Below are positions 1 to 11,136 of a DNA stretch of 64,000 nt, piece by piece. The notes under the pieces were generated by a model. It worked only from the letters and a program-made list of their open reading frames with translations. It was not told the origin of the DNA and searched no databases. This stretch comes from Astragalus membranaceus (taxonomy: Eukaryota; Streptophyta; Magnoliopsida; Fabales; Fabaceae). The stretch covers positions 86,162,270 to 86,226,269 of the forward strand of contig CM076850.1 in the NCBI GenBank assembly GCA_039519185.1. Reading direction: 5' to 3'. Within the stretch, counting starts at the first letter, position 1. Every line of letters begins with the position of its first letter. The position numbers and the translations under genes are program-made.

Positions 1-1
1 C

Positions 2-1030
2 GTCTACGTGGATGATATATTGATCACAGGGTCTGTTAATTCTCTGATACTTGATCTCATTGCTAAACTTCGCTCAGCATTTGCTCTCAAGCATCTTGGA
101 CAGCCTGAGTACTTTCTGGGCCTTGAACTCAAATATCAACCCGATGGAGCAGTGATACTCACTCAAGCAAAGTATATTAGAGACTTAGTTCATAAAGCAG
201 CCATGATGGACTGTAACAGTATAGCCACACCCATGGCTTCAGGAACAAAATTGAGTAAATTTGGGAGTGACAAACTTGCTGATCCTCACCAATACAGATC
301 TCTTGTGGGTGCCTTGCAATATGTAACATTAACACGACCTGAAATTGCATACTCAGTTAACAAAGTTTGTCAGTTTCTTTCTACACCTCTTGAGTCTCAT
401 TGGAAGGCAGTCAAGAGAATTATACGGTATCTCAGTGGGTCTGTTTCTCATGGTCTATTACTTCAGCCAGCCACCATTGCAGGGCCTGTAACACTGAGAG
501 CATATTCAGATTCTGATTGGGGGAGTGATCCCGATGACAGAAGGTCAACATCCGGTTCCTGCTTCTTCTTAGGTCCTAATTTGGTATCTTGGAGCTCTAA
601 AAAGCAGACGTTGGTGGCCAGGTCAAGCGCAGAGGCCGAATATAGAGGCCTAGCAAATGCCACAGCTGAGCTCATGTGGATTCAGTCATTGTTGAAAGAA
701 TTAAAGGTCACTCATCATGCTCCAGTGGTCTTATGTGACAACTTAAGTGCAGTAGCTATTGCACATAACCTGGTACTTCACTCAAAGACCAAACACCTCG
801 AGCTTGATATCCATTTTGTTCGAGAAAAGGTTCTCTCCAAAGCTATGCCTGTCACACATATACCAGGATCCAGTCAGCTAGCTGATGCACTCACTAAACC
901 TTTAGCTGCTCCTCTGTTCTTGTCCTTAAAGCGCAAACTGAGAGTTGTTCCCACTCCTCAGTTTGAGGGGGGAGTATTAGGGAATAAGAATGCTGACACA
1001 AGCCACGTCGGCATGCCTTGTAAGCATTGA
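2..1030 (+). CDS. Ty1/copia pol, C-terminal part (RT end and RNase H), cut by window edge
   Basis: This open frame enters from the left edge and starts within the reverse transcriptase active site: the codons give YVDDILIT. It continues through the RT thumb (YFLGLEL) and an RNase H domain with the copia pattern SDSDWGSDPDDRRSTSG, an SSAEAEYRGLA segment and a C-terminal ADALTKPL motif. No stop interrupts it before 1030. The last part overlaps the 3' LTR, as often happens in copia elements. The apparent start is only an edge effect. No gag, protease or integrase is visible because they would lie upstream of the window. It could be part of a full-length, fairly young element, since about 340 codons remain open. 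Confidence 0.93.
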   Translation, partial: VYVDDILITGSVNSLILDLIAKLRSAFALKHLGQPEYFLGLELKYQPDGAVILTQAKYIRDLVHKAAMMDCNSIATPMASGTKLSKFGSDKLADPHQYRSLVGALQYVTLTRPEIAYSVNKVCQFLSTPLESHWKAVKRIIRYLSGSVSHGLLLQPATIAGPVTLRAYSDSDWGSDPDDRRSTSGSCFFLGPNLVSWSSKKQTLVARSSAEAEYRGLANATAELMWIQSLLKELKVTHHAPVVLCDNLSAVAIAHNLVLHSKTKHLELDIHFVREKVLSKAMPVTHIPGSSQLADALTKPLAAPLFLSLKRKLRVVPTPQFEGGVLGNKNADTSHVGMPCKH

Positions 1031-1214
1031 CTTAGTCAATGCCACATGTGTGAGTTGTTAGCAATGTAACGGAAGTAGTTGAGTAGTTGTAAAACTGTTA
1101 GAGGATAGTTGAGTGATAAAACAGAATCTGAGTATTGTGTAACAGAGTATATAAACATTGTACTGATCTGAATGAAGAAATAAGATCATTTTCTATCGTT
1201 TTACAAATCTTACA
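975..1214 (+). repeat. 3' LTR of the left-edge copia element
   Basis: A polypurine tract (TTTGAGGGGGGAG) ends just before 975, where a sequence starting TATTAG (expected TGTTAG, so the terminal G is probably mutated) begins. It ends in CTTACA at 1214. A TATA-like TATATAAACA lies near 1148-1157. The boundaries are inferred from the PPT and the terminal dinucleotides; the partner LTR is outside the window. Confidence 0.6.
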
Positions 1215-2224
1215 TGTTTGACTGGGTGTACACTAATTGCTTTAACTATTTAAAAAATTACCTAATTTAATTTCCATGTCGAAATAACAAGAAGAAAAAC
1301 TACAAACACAACCACAAATACAACGTTGGCTACTTTCGTGCCGTTCAAATTCCAAAAACATTTCCCCCTTTCTTGCTCGGTCTCTGCAATTCCAGGAGCT
1401 CACACCTTTTGTTGTGTTGTGAATTTCTTCCGATTTTTCATCTCAAACGATACAACATACACATAAGCGGTACGGTTTCCATTCCTTCATAGATTCTCCA
1501 TTTTCCATTTGCTTCTTTAAACTTCAAGAGTGGAAAAGAATGTATTTGTGAAACAACTTGTTAGAGGCCACTTCTTCCGCGAAAATTGAGAGATTTACCA
1601 ACTTGTGGCAATGAACATTATTGGTTAATCTGTATTAACCTCCTCACTAGAGATCCTACGAAAAGTGATCAACACGAGTACGCACAATGCCCATCTAGAA
1701 CTTATTAGCCTCGACAAACAAAATATGGTCATCTGCGCGCATAAGCCAAATGAGAAAGTTTGTTGGACCTCCTCAATACAGTTGAATAGAACTTCTCCAA
1801 AGTGTCCACAATCCCAAGATCAAAAAACTTGGCAGAGGACATACAAAACCAAACCAAGCCAATAAAATGAGGAGAAAAACCAATAAACTTACACGATCAA
1901 TTAATCATGCTCCTTCTCTAGATTTATTCTAATTTCCACCTAGCCTCTGACCTCATATTAGTTCTTATTGAACGAATTACACTATGGGCAATAATAATGT
2001 TATCATTACTATTCTTGTTAAGAATGAAATTGGAGTTCTCTTGGCCAAAACCTTTGTGTGTATGTTTGGATACATGGTTGCAATGGCCAGACTCGCGTTT
2101 GCATCAATTAGCCGTAAAGCTGGAAATGTTAAAATGGGATCAAGGCCATGGGTAGTATTTCATTGATCTCTTCAATCCTCGTTTTTGGTTATTGTGTATT
2201 GTTCGTGTGCACTATCCACCAATT
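1215..2224. other. Intergenic DNA, no gene recognised
   Basis: AT-rich unique-looking sequence. Short open frames at 1665-1865 and 1984-2166 have no recognisable domain and no convincing splice context. Nothing else is supported here. Confidence 0.5.
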
Positions 2225-2395
2225 TTTCCAACGACTAATCTACGTAGGAAACCTGACTGACCATTGTACCTGACTTTGCTGGTACGTGTGGTTCTCCTCT
2301 TCTAACAGAATTTTTGCCATCACCAAGACTCGAACTTGAGAGTTGAGACCTTAGAGTGGGATCTGAACTCAGTTATCACTCAGACCAACCCTTGT
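2225..2395 (-). mobile_element. SINE-like sequence, tRNA-derived, weak
   Basis: Read on the minus strand, a box-B-like AAGTTCGAGTCTT sits about 45 bases after a box-A-like TTGGTCTGAGTGA, the usual spacing of an RNA polymerase III internal promoter in plant SINEs. No clean tail or target-site duplication was found, so the ends are approximate. Confidence 0.35.
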
Positions 2396-2482
2396 TAGTC
2401 TATCTTCAATCCTTTACGTGTAGGGGAATATATCCTTACAAAGGTAGAAAAATAGATTCTCTCTATTTCTCATTTTAACTAT

Positions 2483-2491
2483 TTATTTCTT
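2483..2491. repeat. 9-bp target-site duplication, left copy
   Basis: TTATTTCTT, identical to 2914-2922. It flanks the foldback element at 2492-2913. A 9-bp duplication is the hallmark of Mutator-like transposition. Confidence 0.85.
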
Positions 2492-2913
2492 GGCTTAAAT
2501 ATCATTTACCCCCTGCAAATATCACGCTTATCCATTTACCCCCCTGCAAAAAAAAACTTTTAAAACAAACACTGCAAAATGTAACTGTATCCAGTTACCC
2601 CCTGCTGTTAGTTTTGGCTAACAGCGTTAATATTTGCAGGGTGGTAACTAGAAACACTTAATATTTGCAGGGGGTAACTACCCCCCACTTAATATTTGCA
2701 GGGGGTAACTAGATACACTTAATATTTGCAGGGGGTTAACTAGATCCCAAATGTCAGCCAAGTCAGTCTAGACTTAACGTTGTTAGCTAAAACTAACAGC
2801 AGGGGGTAATTGGATACAATTACATTTTGCAGGATTTGTTTGAAAAGGTTTTTTTTTGCTGGGAGGTAAATGGATAAACGTGATATTTACAGGGGGTAAA
2901 TGATATTTAAGCC
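2492..2913. mobile_element. MULE-type foldback MITE, copy 1
   Basis: This 422-bp non-coding element begins GGCTTAAATATCATTTACCC and ends with its inverted counterpart. Terminal inverted arms of about 140 bp (2492-2631 and 2774-2913) match with roughly 90% identity by eye. The middle (about 2627-2748) is a short tandem array of a roughly 30-bp unit starting CTTAATATTTGCAGGGGG. The 9-bp duplication and long arms place it with Mutator-like elements. A second copy with its own 9-bp duplication lies at 17676-18096. It has no transposase and would need one supplied in trans. Confidence 0.85.
2627..2748 (+). repeat. Internal tandem array of MULE MITE copy 1
   Basis: Four imperfect copies of a roughly 30-bp unit (TTAATATTTGCAGGGGGTAA followed by a variable CTAGATACAC-like part) lie between the inverted arms. 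The matching array in copy 2 is at about 17811-17931. Confidence 0.75.
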
Positions 2914-2982
2914 TTATTTCTTCACTATGATAAGCTTGAGACTTGATAGTTTGGCATTAGATGTGTGAGTCCATACATTCTC

Positions 2983-3212
2983 TATTCTCTATCTCTTTTT
3001 TTTTTGTTGGACAATTGCTGAATACGTATAGAGTGTTTCAACGCTTTTAACGAAAGACTAATTCACACCTGTGCTTAAGAGCAAATTACGCGCTAACTAG
3101 CAACGAGTTTGTCATTGCGAGAATCGAACTTGGGAGTGCCAAGTCGACCCTGTATCCGAGGGTAGCTTATGCCATGGAGCCAAGAGTGTTAGTTTTCCGT
3201 ATTCTCGATCTC
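2983..3212 (-). mobile_element. SINE with oligo(A) tail and 13-bp target duplication
   Basis: On the minus strand the body (2996-3199) carries a box-B-like AAGTTCGATTCTC and an upstream ATGGCATAAGC segment, and ends in an A-tail (seen as T9 or more just after 2995 on the plus strand). The flanks TATTCTCTATCTC (2983-2995) and TATTCTCGATCTC (3200-3212) match at 12 of 13 positions, consistent with LINE-mediated insertion. Box A is weak. Confidence 0.5.
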
Positions 3213-4161
3213 TATATCTCTCTCTCTCTCTATAGTATACATATCAAGAACACTATAAATTTTAATACACGAACCATAAATGGTGAGGAGAAACAAAGAA
3301 ATCCATTACCAAATGAATTACAAATGCTAAAAGAAGAGTGGATATTGCTACAGCCATTTATTTCGATGTTCACATGAAAATGATGTTTTCAAATTGTACC
3401 AACCTTGAAGAAGTTGACCGTAAAATGAACCCCTAATGTCTATGAATATGATTCGGAACCTGGCTACGGAGCCGCACACATCCTACGCTTGCCTAGGCAG
3501 TTTAAACACAGCAAAAAGCAACACCAAAAGTCCAAGGTGGTCAATTTTTGTGAATATTTTGTTTGTTTCAAGCAAATGCATCATCTACCTATCCCATCCA
3601 ATTAGCTTTTTCTTTAATTTTTCCAACATCATGCTTTTATATTATTATATAGTAATATTTTACGTGTAGGTGCATTGTTACACAAATAGTCACGAGACTA
3701 GCTCTAGCACTCATCATTTGATCCCTAAAATGTTGCTATTATTAATGTGAATAGGTATAAGGATAGGTGCGTCCGAAGGCCTTATTTACACACGTCACTT
3801 AAGTCGGTGGAAGAAAACCTGGACAAAAATTTATTTTCGGAAAGTGACAATAATAATAAGTTGGTTGAAGAAGTCAATGTCATCCAATGCCATGTGAACC
3901 GATTATTGGTGATACTTGTGGTTAGTACAAAGCTACAAGTTGTAGTTTCTAGCTAGGGTGACCAAGTGTTCTACAGTGGTTTCTCTATGAGCTTAATTTA
4001 GTTCAATGAAGGAGAAGGGGAGGGAGGAATTATAATTATAATTATAATGAAAAGAAGAGATGTGAGCTTTTAAATATGTTTGTGTTTGGTTTAATGAGAA
4101 GATATGTGAAATGTTAATGATGGAAAGTGAAAAATTACAAATTTTACTCTTATAATATTTA
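3213..4161. other. Intergenic DNA, no gene recognised
   Basis: Contains a short CT/TA-rich stretch right after 3213 and several short open frames (for example 3436-3669 and 3747-3956) with no domain, no splice signals and biased AT content. No gene can be supported. Confidence 0.5.
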
Positions 4162-4378
4162 ATGTCGCATTATATAAATGGATTTTGGTTACAGGGTGAG
4201 AGGATGACACCCCAATTCAAGGCATAAAAGACCTTCAGGCTTTTTGAACAGTTACGAAAGTTATTACATTTACATCTCCCCAAAGGTACTAGTGGAAATT
4301 TGAACTTTGACCTCCCGAATACGAATTCTGCCATGCCCCACTAGGCTAACCCCTTGATGTTACATTAAATAAATGGAT
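4162..4378 (-). mobile_element. tRNA-derived SINE with 22-bp imperfect target duplication
   Basis: On the minus strand TAGCCTAGTGGGG fits the pol III box A consensus well, and AGTTCAAATTT about 35 bases on resembles box B. The body is 4184-4356. The flanks ATGTCGCATTATATAAATGG (4162-4183) and ATGTTACATTAAATAAATGG (4357-4378), each continuing AT, match at 19 of 22 positions. The tail is short (TTTT on the plus strand), suggesting an old insertion. Confidence 0.6.
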
Positions 4379-4987
4379 AGTTGAATCGAAACATTCAACG
4401 AATATTCTCTCCCCTCAAAATTCTCCAAATTTAGAAGAGAGCTAAAATTAGCTTATGGAGGATTTTGCTCTCCTCCTCTTGGGCATTTGAAATATGTACC
4501 ATCACTCTCTACAGGTAACCCACTTGTATATACTTTCCATATTTAGGTCTCTACTGCACAATGTTTGATCACCTAAGGCCTAATTGAATTATTCACTGGA
4601 AAAACTCAGGTAATGTGAGTACAAAGAATTTTTGAGCTTCTGAAGGAAGGAGGATTGGCATAAACTAACCCTGGTAAGAAATCCTGTTGGAAGTGTAGCA
4701 ATGTAATTCCACAACTAATGCTTGGATCAATTGTTCTCAGAAGGAGAGAAAGAATTGTTATGATAGAGTAAAAGTATAAGTATGACAGAATCCAAGCTCC
4801 ATTCAAAGAAAATGTCTTTTACATGCTACAAGTACAACCCTGGTTCCACAAACAAGGACATGCAAAACCACACAAAAATGGGTGCTACTCAGTCAATTTG
4901 TCTGATTTCTTATAGATTATAAATGATATCAACATGTCTACAAACTACCCTATGCTCTAGTTTATAAATAAATTGCTATTACAAACA
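4379..4987. other. Intergenic DNA, no gene recognised
   Basis: No domain, RNA gene or clear repeat could be identified. The minus open frame at 4606-4806 is short and featureless. Confidence 0.5.
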
Positions 4988-5099
4988 TACTCCCTCCCTC
5001 TATTACAGAATATAAGCAAAAACTAGTCAACGAAAGTTGGACCACATACATCAACTTTGGTTGACCAGTTTTTGCTTATATTCTGTTACAGAGGGAGTA
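4988..5099. mobile_element. Stowaway-type (Tc1/mariner) MITE
   Basis: A 108-bp near-perfect hairpin (4990-5097) begins CTCCCTCC and ends GAGGGAG, with TA on each side (4988-4989, 5098-5099). The arms include AGAATATAAGCAAAAACTAG and its inverted partner. The CTCCCTC termini and TA duplication are the defining features of plant Stowaway MITEs. Confidence 0.88.
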
Positions 5100-5162
5100 C
5101 CATTGACAGGTTAAATTATCCCATCAATGCTACCTTCATCAGTGCTTCAATGAAAGTTGTCA

Positions 5163-8100
5163 CTACAAGACATTGTGTCTTATGTTGTCTGTATCGGTGT
5201 CACTCATCTTTCTACAAACATATATGAAGTGAGAATCTGGATCTTCCACAACCATATCTGCTGGAAGCGAGCCCTTTTCGGTGAGAGGAATCGGGTCTAA
5301 GTATGATTTTCTCGACGAAGTGCTACCTTCATGCTTTTGAAATCCTGGTCTTGCTGCGAGGATTTACAGAATGTGACCATCACAGAAACACTGAATCAAA
5401 AGCTCTACAACTATAGGCAATAAGTATTCTTATGGATACGTTATGCATAACTTTGAAAGGCAGACTTTTTCGCAAAAGAAACACCATAATCATAAAAAGA
5501 GAATTAGTTTAACTGAAACAGTGTCTTAACTCTTAAGTATAATATACAGTTAATCGATCTATTTATACATCATCCAGTTTCCATGTTATATACTTATATC
5601 CTGCAATTCAGTTAAACAGTGCCTAAAGTATAATTACTATAATATACATTGAATTTTCATTAAGGGTTTAATGAAAGTGACTAATAAGCAGGAAGTGCCT
5701 AAAAGAAGTTAAGCAGGAAGTTATTTACCCTCCAAAATTCTGGATTAGATAATGAAAGTGTGAAAATAATAATTGAAGGTTTGAGTGGAGTGTTGGAGTT
5801 GGAGATACTGGTGAAACCAAAATTGTACCCTAGCATTAAGACAGGACATACTCAAATGGTTAAAGCAAGAAACATTGTCAATTCTATACAAATCCTGGAG
5901 ACTGTCATAAACAGTTTTAGTGAGACCAATATAGTGTGGGACAAGAAGGTTTAGCAACAGTTTATAAAGGCGAATTCCATGATTGGCAAAAGATTTGCAG
6001 TGAGCTCCATGAATGCCTCAAATCCTCACTTGTTTCTGAAGGTGGAAGTGGATCAAGAAAATACTAGGAATTTCAGAAAGGACAAAAATTTGTAAAAAAC
6101 CAAGGACTAAGACCAAAATTTGAGAAATTTATGTGAACAAAAACCAAAATTTGATGATCTTATAGGGACGCAAAACATAATTAAAATGATATTGACAGGA
6201 CTTGGCAGCCACGTCAAATAAGTAGTCCACAAGTACAGTGATAACGTGTACTTGTGATAAGCACATCACCACTTCAAATTGGAAGTTAATAGTGACAACC
6301 ATTTTTCATTAAGGAAATTAACAAGGGACGAAACTTAGGAACAAAACCGAAATTGGGTAGTTTTATCATGCTAAAGACATAGCTAACCCTACTAGATACA
6401 AAGATCATATATCTTTCCAAAACAAACATCAATTTTCTCCTTGCTTTGTATATAGTAAAGAAATAAAAAGGTGCTTTTCAAGTTCGGGAAAAGAATGAAG
6501 GGTGAAAACTTACGGATATTATACAATGTAATTTTCCAATTGTATACAGGTCTGCTAAGGTGAGGCATCCTTACTTTTGGATCGCCATATGTTATCTGCA
6601 AGAGGCAATTTGGTCATTAATTATATTTTCTAAATTTCCATAATAGAGGATAGAAAAAGCTGATAAAAAAGAAAGCCTTGTCCATCTAAATAAGATTACC
6701 AACATATAAGTCCCTCCAGGTTTTAGAAGCCTGCAAAGAAAAGAAAAATAGCATAATTAGTAAGAATTTTGAAATGAAGCATCACTATTAAATTCTTTTA
6801 TGCAAATTTCAAGAAATTTATTCTCATTGAAGTTTATACAACCTACACACTTCTCCAAGCATCTGAGAAGCACTAATCAGAGCATCCGTACCACACTAAA
6901 TTACACAAAACCAAATTTAAGGATTAGAGCATGAAGATGAAAAATTAGACAAATGATGATGAGCAAAATCAGTAAAGCAACATACCATTAATGAGTCAAG
7001 AGTTCCTAAATCAAGCATCAACAAAGCACAAGGGTTAATGTGATAGCAAAACCAAAGTATTACCAAGTACGTATATAATTCCGATTTCCAAAAAGTTTAA
7101 CAAGGTTAGCACTGAAATGAGTAACTGGTACCTTTGTCGATTACACCGTCGAAAGATTCATCTGGAAAGAAACTCATATCCCTGACATCCATCTTCATAT
7201 CTATTGAGATTCAAGAATGAAAGGTACATATGGAGTTTAGCGCTTTTCAGTTAAAAGAAGAGGTATTATTTATACAGATATGCAAAATAATGTTATTGAT
7301 AAGATACATTTCAGCTGAGGGATGTACTCATATTTTCTTCTCATCATTTCAATGGCAACTGATGAAATGTCAATATTCACAATTTCTTCATAACCATCTT
7401 TGACCATATCCTCTGACATAACTGCAAAATACATCCGTTTGCTGCTTGTAAATTTTTAAAAAAGTATGCACTTAATAAAAGATGATAAAATATTGATTAT
7501 AAGACAACACAAGTTCAATAAATTATTTCAAAGGATAACACAAGTTCTCCTCCAGTTTAAATTAAGACGGATTTTACCACAATTACAGATAACGTTAAAG
7601 GGAAGGGACTACTCCAATTATGGTTTGATGGGAATGGAAACTGAACTTGATACGCATACCCTCACCACTTTAGCTTGGAAGGCAGGTCAGGAAAACTCCT
7701 ATCCAATCAATTGTCGGACATTTAGATTTTAGCGCGAATTGCAGAAAATAAAAGTTTCCTCAAATTCTGCTATGCTATAGCGCCAGTGCGCCACTATTTG
7801 ACTTTGGTACCTAGTAAGACCAGTGACCACAAATATTCGCAAAGTATAATGCCATTTTCATCTCCAATCTACACCATTCTTTGCTCACAAACTAATTACC
7901 TCAATTACTAAGGAAAAGCCTATTCCTCCACTTGTTCATCAGATGCTAATATTACTGTTTTGAACTTCTACTACATAATTTTACACGGTAAAGAGCTAAA
8001 AGAGGGGTGAATTGGTAGCCTTTTTGTTCTCCTTTTACGAGCTTGCCAATCAAAAGTGCAATCCAAAAGTTCAAAACTTTAAATCCAACCCAGCATACCA

Positions 8101-8766
8101 GAAGAACATGAGAACCAGGAAATATACACAAGGAACTTCCATTTCAAAACAACTAAAAAAAGATGGCTAAGGAGATAAAAAGAAAAGAAAATTCTCCCAC
8201 TGCAATAAGGTGGGTTAGAGCTATATTATTCTCATCATTTTAATATGAAGACACTATTACAAGTCATAAGTAAACAGATGAAACAGATCCAACTATACCA
8301 ATTGCATTTTTTTCAAACAATACAATATACAACATGGACCCTCAAGTCAATTAATTCCCCCATCAATCCAAAAATTTGTCTTTTCATGATTAAAAAAACA
8401 GAAATAAACTAACCCATAAATCCAAAACAACAAAAAACACTCTTGACTCTTGTATGTCATGTTCCAACAAACCCTAGAGTTCAGTTTACAAGTTAAAGAT
8501 GAAGGGAAAGTGAAATAGCAGTGTTTAAAGTGGAGGAGGATAATAAAAGTAAAAAGGGGGTTGGGAATAGAAAGATTATTACCAGCATTACCACAACCAA
8601 CCATGAGAATACGAGAAGAAAGAGGGATGAAATTACGAACAAAGGGTCGGAGAGAAGAGTAACGCTGATACCAATCAAAGGAACCATCCTCTTGAATGTA
8701 ACGAGCGTCCCAATACAGAGCATCGCCGTAGTTGTAGGTGTTGCAGCTAGAAACGTCTCTATACAT
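5163..8766 (-). CDS. SAM-dependent methyltransferase, EEF1AKMT4/METTL12-like, eight exons
   Basis: Eight minus-strand exons join in frame to 247 codons plus stop: 8583-8766, 7308-7421, 7132-7200, 6986-7005, 6843-6895, 6700-6730, 6514-6595, 5163-5353. Every intron is GT-AG. Start is ATG at 8766; upstream in frame there is a GTG codon and then stops. The product opens MYRDVSSCNTYNYGDALYWD, has SAM-binding motif I (LMVGCGNA), an acidic NIDIS strand end, VRDMSFFPDESFDGVIDKGT around motif IV, LLKPGGTYML and then ITYGDPKVRMPHLSRPVYNW. Length and motifs fit the small plant methyltransferase family related to human EEF1AKMT4, which methylates a lysine of elongation factor eEF1A; the plant substrate is not shown by the sequence. 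A likely cytosolic protein: no signal peptide or membrane segment. Exon 4 is only 20 nt. It is the sole intact host gene seen. Confidence 0.9.
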
Positions 8767-9205
8767 GTTTTTTCCGGTCACCGAGTGGGGTTATCAGTGG
8801 AAGTTGAAGTGGCGGCTGCTTGTCGGTGATGTTTGTGTGGTTGGAGTGGGAGTGAGTGAGACACGGTGGTTAGCGACAAAAACAGCGGATTTGACAAAAA
8901 AAACTATGGAACAGGGGTTTGAGATATTGTTGGAGCGTGGTGCGTGAGTTTCAATTGGTTTGGTTTGGACTTTAGCTGCAAGGCAAGGCGTGTGGTTGTG
9001 GATGCACCGACCTTTTTGATTTTTAAGGAAGGAAGGAATGAACTGGGGACAGTATATTCATGTTTCGTTTTTTTATTATTATTGGAGGAAGTGATTGATT
9101 TGATCTTTATGAAAATTGAAAAGCTTTTAGAAAGTATAAATAAATAAACATTTGTTTTTTTATAAATCTGGTATCGTATCTGTGCACAACTGCTGGCGGA
9201 CCTAT
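8767..9205 (-). promoter_or_regulatory. 5' flank and putative promoter of the methyltransferase gene
   Basis: This is the region upstream of the ATG at 8766 on the minus strand. No clear TATA box could be fixed; open frames on the plus strand here (for example 8944-9147) are antisense shadows without domains. The role is inferred from position only. Confidence 0.35.
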
Positions 9206-9209
9206 ATCG

Positions 9210-9425
9210 ATAATTTAAATTTGTAATAGTATATTTAAAAATTGAGTATAAATTTAAATAGTATCTTACGATGACTAATAAAACAGATCCAACAAATATC
9301 AGGTAATAGTACATCGATATAAAATTATTTTTAATTCTTTGAAATTTTAAATTTGTAATAGTATATTTAAATTTATACTCAATTTTTAATAAATCTGTCT
9401 TATTAGTCATCGTAAGATACTATTT
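9210..9425. repeat. Rearranged inverted repeat
   Basis: The block AGTATCTTACGATGACTAAT (from about 9261) recurs inverted at about 9401-9420, and AAAAATTGAGTATAAATTTA (about 9238) recurs inverted near 9370-9390. The order of the two blocks is swapped between arms. A direct repeat TTAAATTTGTAATAGTATAT also occurs twice (about 9217 and 9348). No target duplication was found. Confidence 0.6.
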
Positions 9426-9940
9426 ATAAAACTTTAGGAAGTAATTTTACCGACATCACATATTTTTACGGACTACTTCTTATTTTTCTATAATTTAGGA
9501 CTTAAATAGGTAATGGCAAGAAAACTTAGAGACTAATTTGGCGATTTTCTCTTAAATTAATTTGGAGCAAGATAAATTGATTACTTAATTTTAGTAAATT
9601 AAGTGAGGATATTTGAAAAAAAAATTATATAATTCAATGAACCAACATTTTTTATAATGGATTTTTTTTGCACCCCCGACCTAGGGTCCTTGGTCCGCCG
9701 GTGGACAAAACTCTTCCTCAAAATGAAAAGGGGGTTTGTTAATTTTACACCCCTAATTCAGAGTCGTAAATCGGCCACTGCTAAGATCTAATGTTATAAT
9801 ATTACCCCAAATTTACTACTCGAGTAGTAGCTTGAATATAATAACAAACCCCATTTTTCATTTAAAACCACGTGTAAGCAATCCAGGAACAGATTCGTTT
9901 CTAAATCAGTTTCAAAACTCTCATTGCTTCTCTCTCTCTC
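9426..9940. other. AT-rich intergenic DNA
   Basis: No coding potential or repeat structure recognised, apart from homopolymer runs. It leads into the CT-rich leader at 9930-9963. Confidence 0.5.
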
Positions 9941-10229
9941 CCTCCCTCTCTCTCTCTCTCTCTCCTCAAGAACACCAACAACAACAACAATTTCCAAAAT
10001 TCTCAATTCTTCACCAAATCAAGCAAATGAATAGTGCATTTCATGCGAAATTTCACAAGGAACTAGAATCCATCACCAATTGGCACAAAAAAGTGGAAGA
10101 ACTTAATCAAAAACGTGATTTTCAGAGGAAAACGCGTTTTGGGTTTGGCAAATTGGTGGTGGTGGTGTCTCGCCGAAAGTGGTGGTGGCTCGCCGGAGAA
10201 GATGAAGATTGGGGTGTTTTTCCAGGTTT
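9930..10229 (+). pseudogene. Possible first exon of an unknown gene, truncated by a repeat
   Basis: A CT-repeat leader (about 9930-9963) and CAACAACAACAA track, typical of plant 5' untranslated regions, precede ATG at 10027. The frame runs MNSAFHAKFHKELESITNWH and then basic residues, with a short VVVV/WWW stretch, into a GT-like boundary near 10229. There it meets a repeat that begins GTTTGTTAATTTTGTCAATT. The protein is not recognised. No downstream exon was found, so this is read as a truncated gene fragment; it may also be chance. Confidence 0.3.
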
Positions 10230-10505
10230 GTTAATTTTGTCAATTTGGTCTCTCATGTTTTTTTTAAGTTTCATTTTGGTCCCTTATATGCCACATCACT
10301 TAATGAGTTCCAAGCCAATCCTGACATTTAAGACGTCACGTCAGTAGTTAACTGCCAACGTGGCGTCCGTTAAGAAAAACTAACGGCAGTGACCAAAACG
10401 AAACAGAAACGAAAAATGGGGGACCAAAACGAGAAAAAAAAAGATAAATGACCAAAATGACACCAAAGCCAGAGATAAAGGACCAAAACTGCTATTTAGT
10501 CTATT
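10229..10505. mobile_element. Imperfect inverted-repeat element (MITE-like)
   Basis: The left part (TTTGGTCTCTCATG, TTTCATTTTGGTCCC) is repeated inverted on the right (GGGGACCAAAACGAG, GGACCAAAACTGCTATTTAG), around a centre with ACGTCACGTCAG and ACGGCAGTGACC. Such GGTCC/GGACC palindromic non-coding elements are common in legumes. Exact ends and duplication were not resolved. Confidence 0.5.
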
Positions 10506-11062
10506 AAATACATCTATCTCAATATAAGTCAGTTCATTCATGTATCCCCAATTCGATTTGAGTGATTGTATGAGTGGGGTGCCTTGGAGTGGTGGAAAAT
10601 ATATTTTCAGAGTTTGAAAAAGTTTTTTAATAAGAATATCGGTGTTAATTTTATTTTTTCAAGATGTGCGACTAACATCCTGAGTTATATGTGTGTCCGC
10701 CAACTGATGTTAGGATGCATCTCGCATTAGTGTAGTTGGCATAGAAATGTGGTTGTATATGATTGAGTTGTAGTTTTTATTATGGATATAGGATTTGCAA
10801 TCGTGTTTGCTTGATTCCCTTGCCTTTCTCATTTTCAATGCTACATAAGCATTAGGTGCAGCTAGTAAGGCCCAAACGGATATAATGCTGCAGCAAGTAA
10901 GGCCCAAAGCCACGTGAGCTGGCATGCTGCACCGCCGCCGGAACCAGCTTATGGTGATTGTGTTCTATTCAAGCAACCTCGTCAATATATTCCTCAGGAA
11001 ACCTCGTCAACACACGTACAACCTTCCATTGCACTTTTCTTCCACGTGTCCAACCATATCCA

Positions 11063-11065
<3 letters not shown>
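10506..11065. other. Intergenic DNA, no gene recognised
   Basis: Short open frames only, in both strands, with no domain. The frames spanning 10914-11251 owe their length to the TA repeat that follows. Confidence 0.5.

Positions 11066-11133
<68 letters not shown>
11066..11133. repeat. (TA)n microsatellite
   Basis: A perfect 68-bp AT/TA dinucleotide run. Apparent YIYIYI proteins across it are artefacts. Confidence 0.95.

Positions 11134-11136
<3 letters not shown>

Noticed and set aside
8521..8829. 102-codon plus-strand frame
   Set aside because: Antisense to exon 1 of the methyltransferase gene; no domain.
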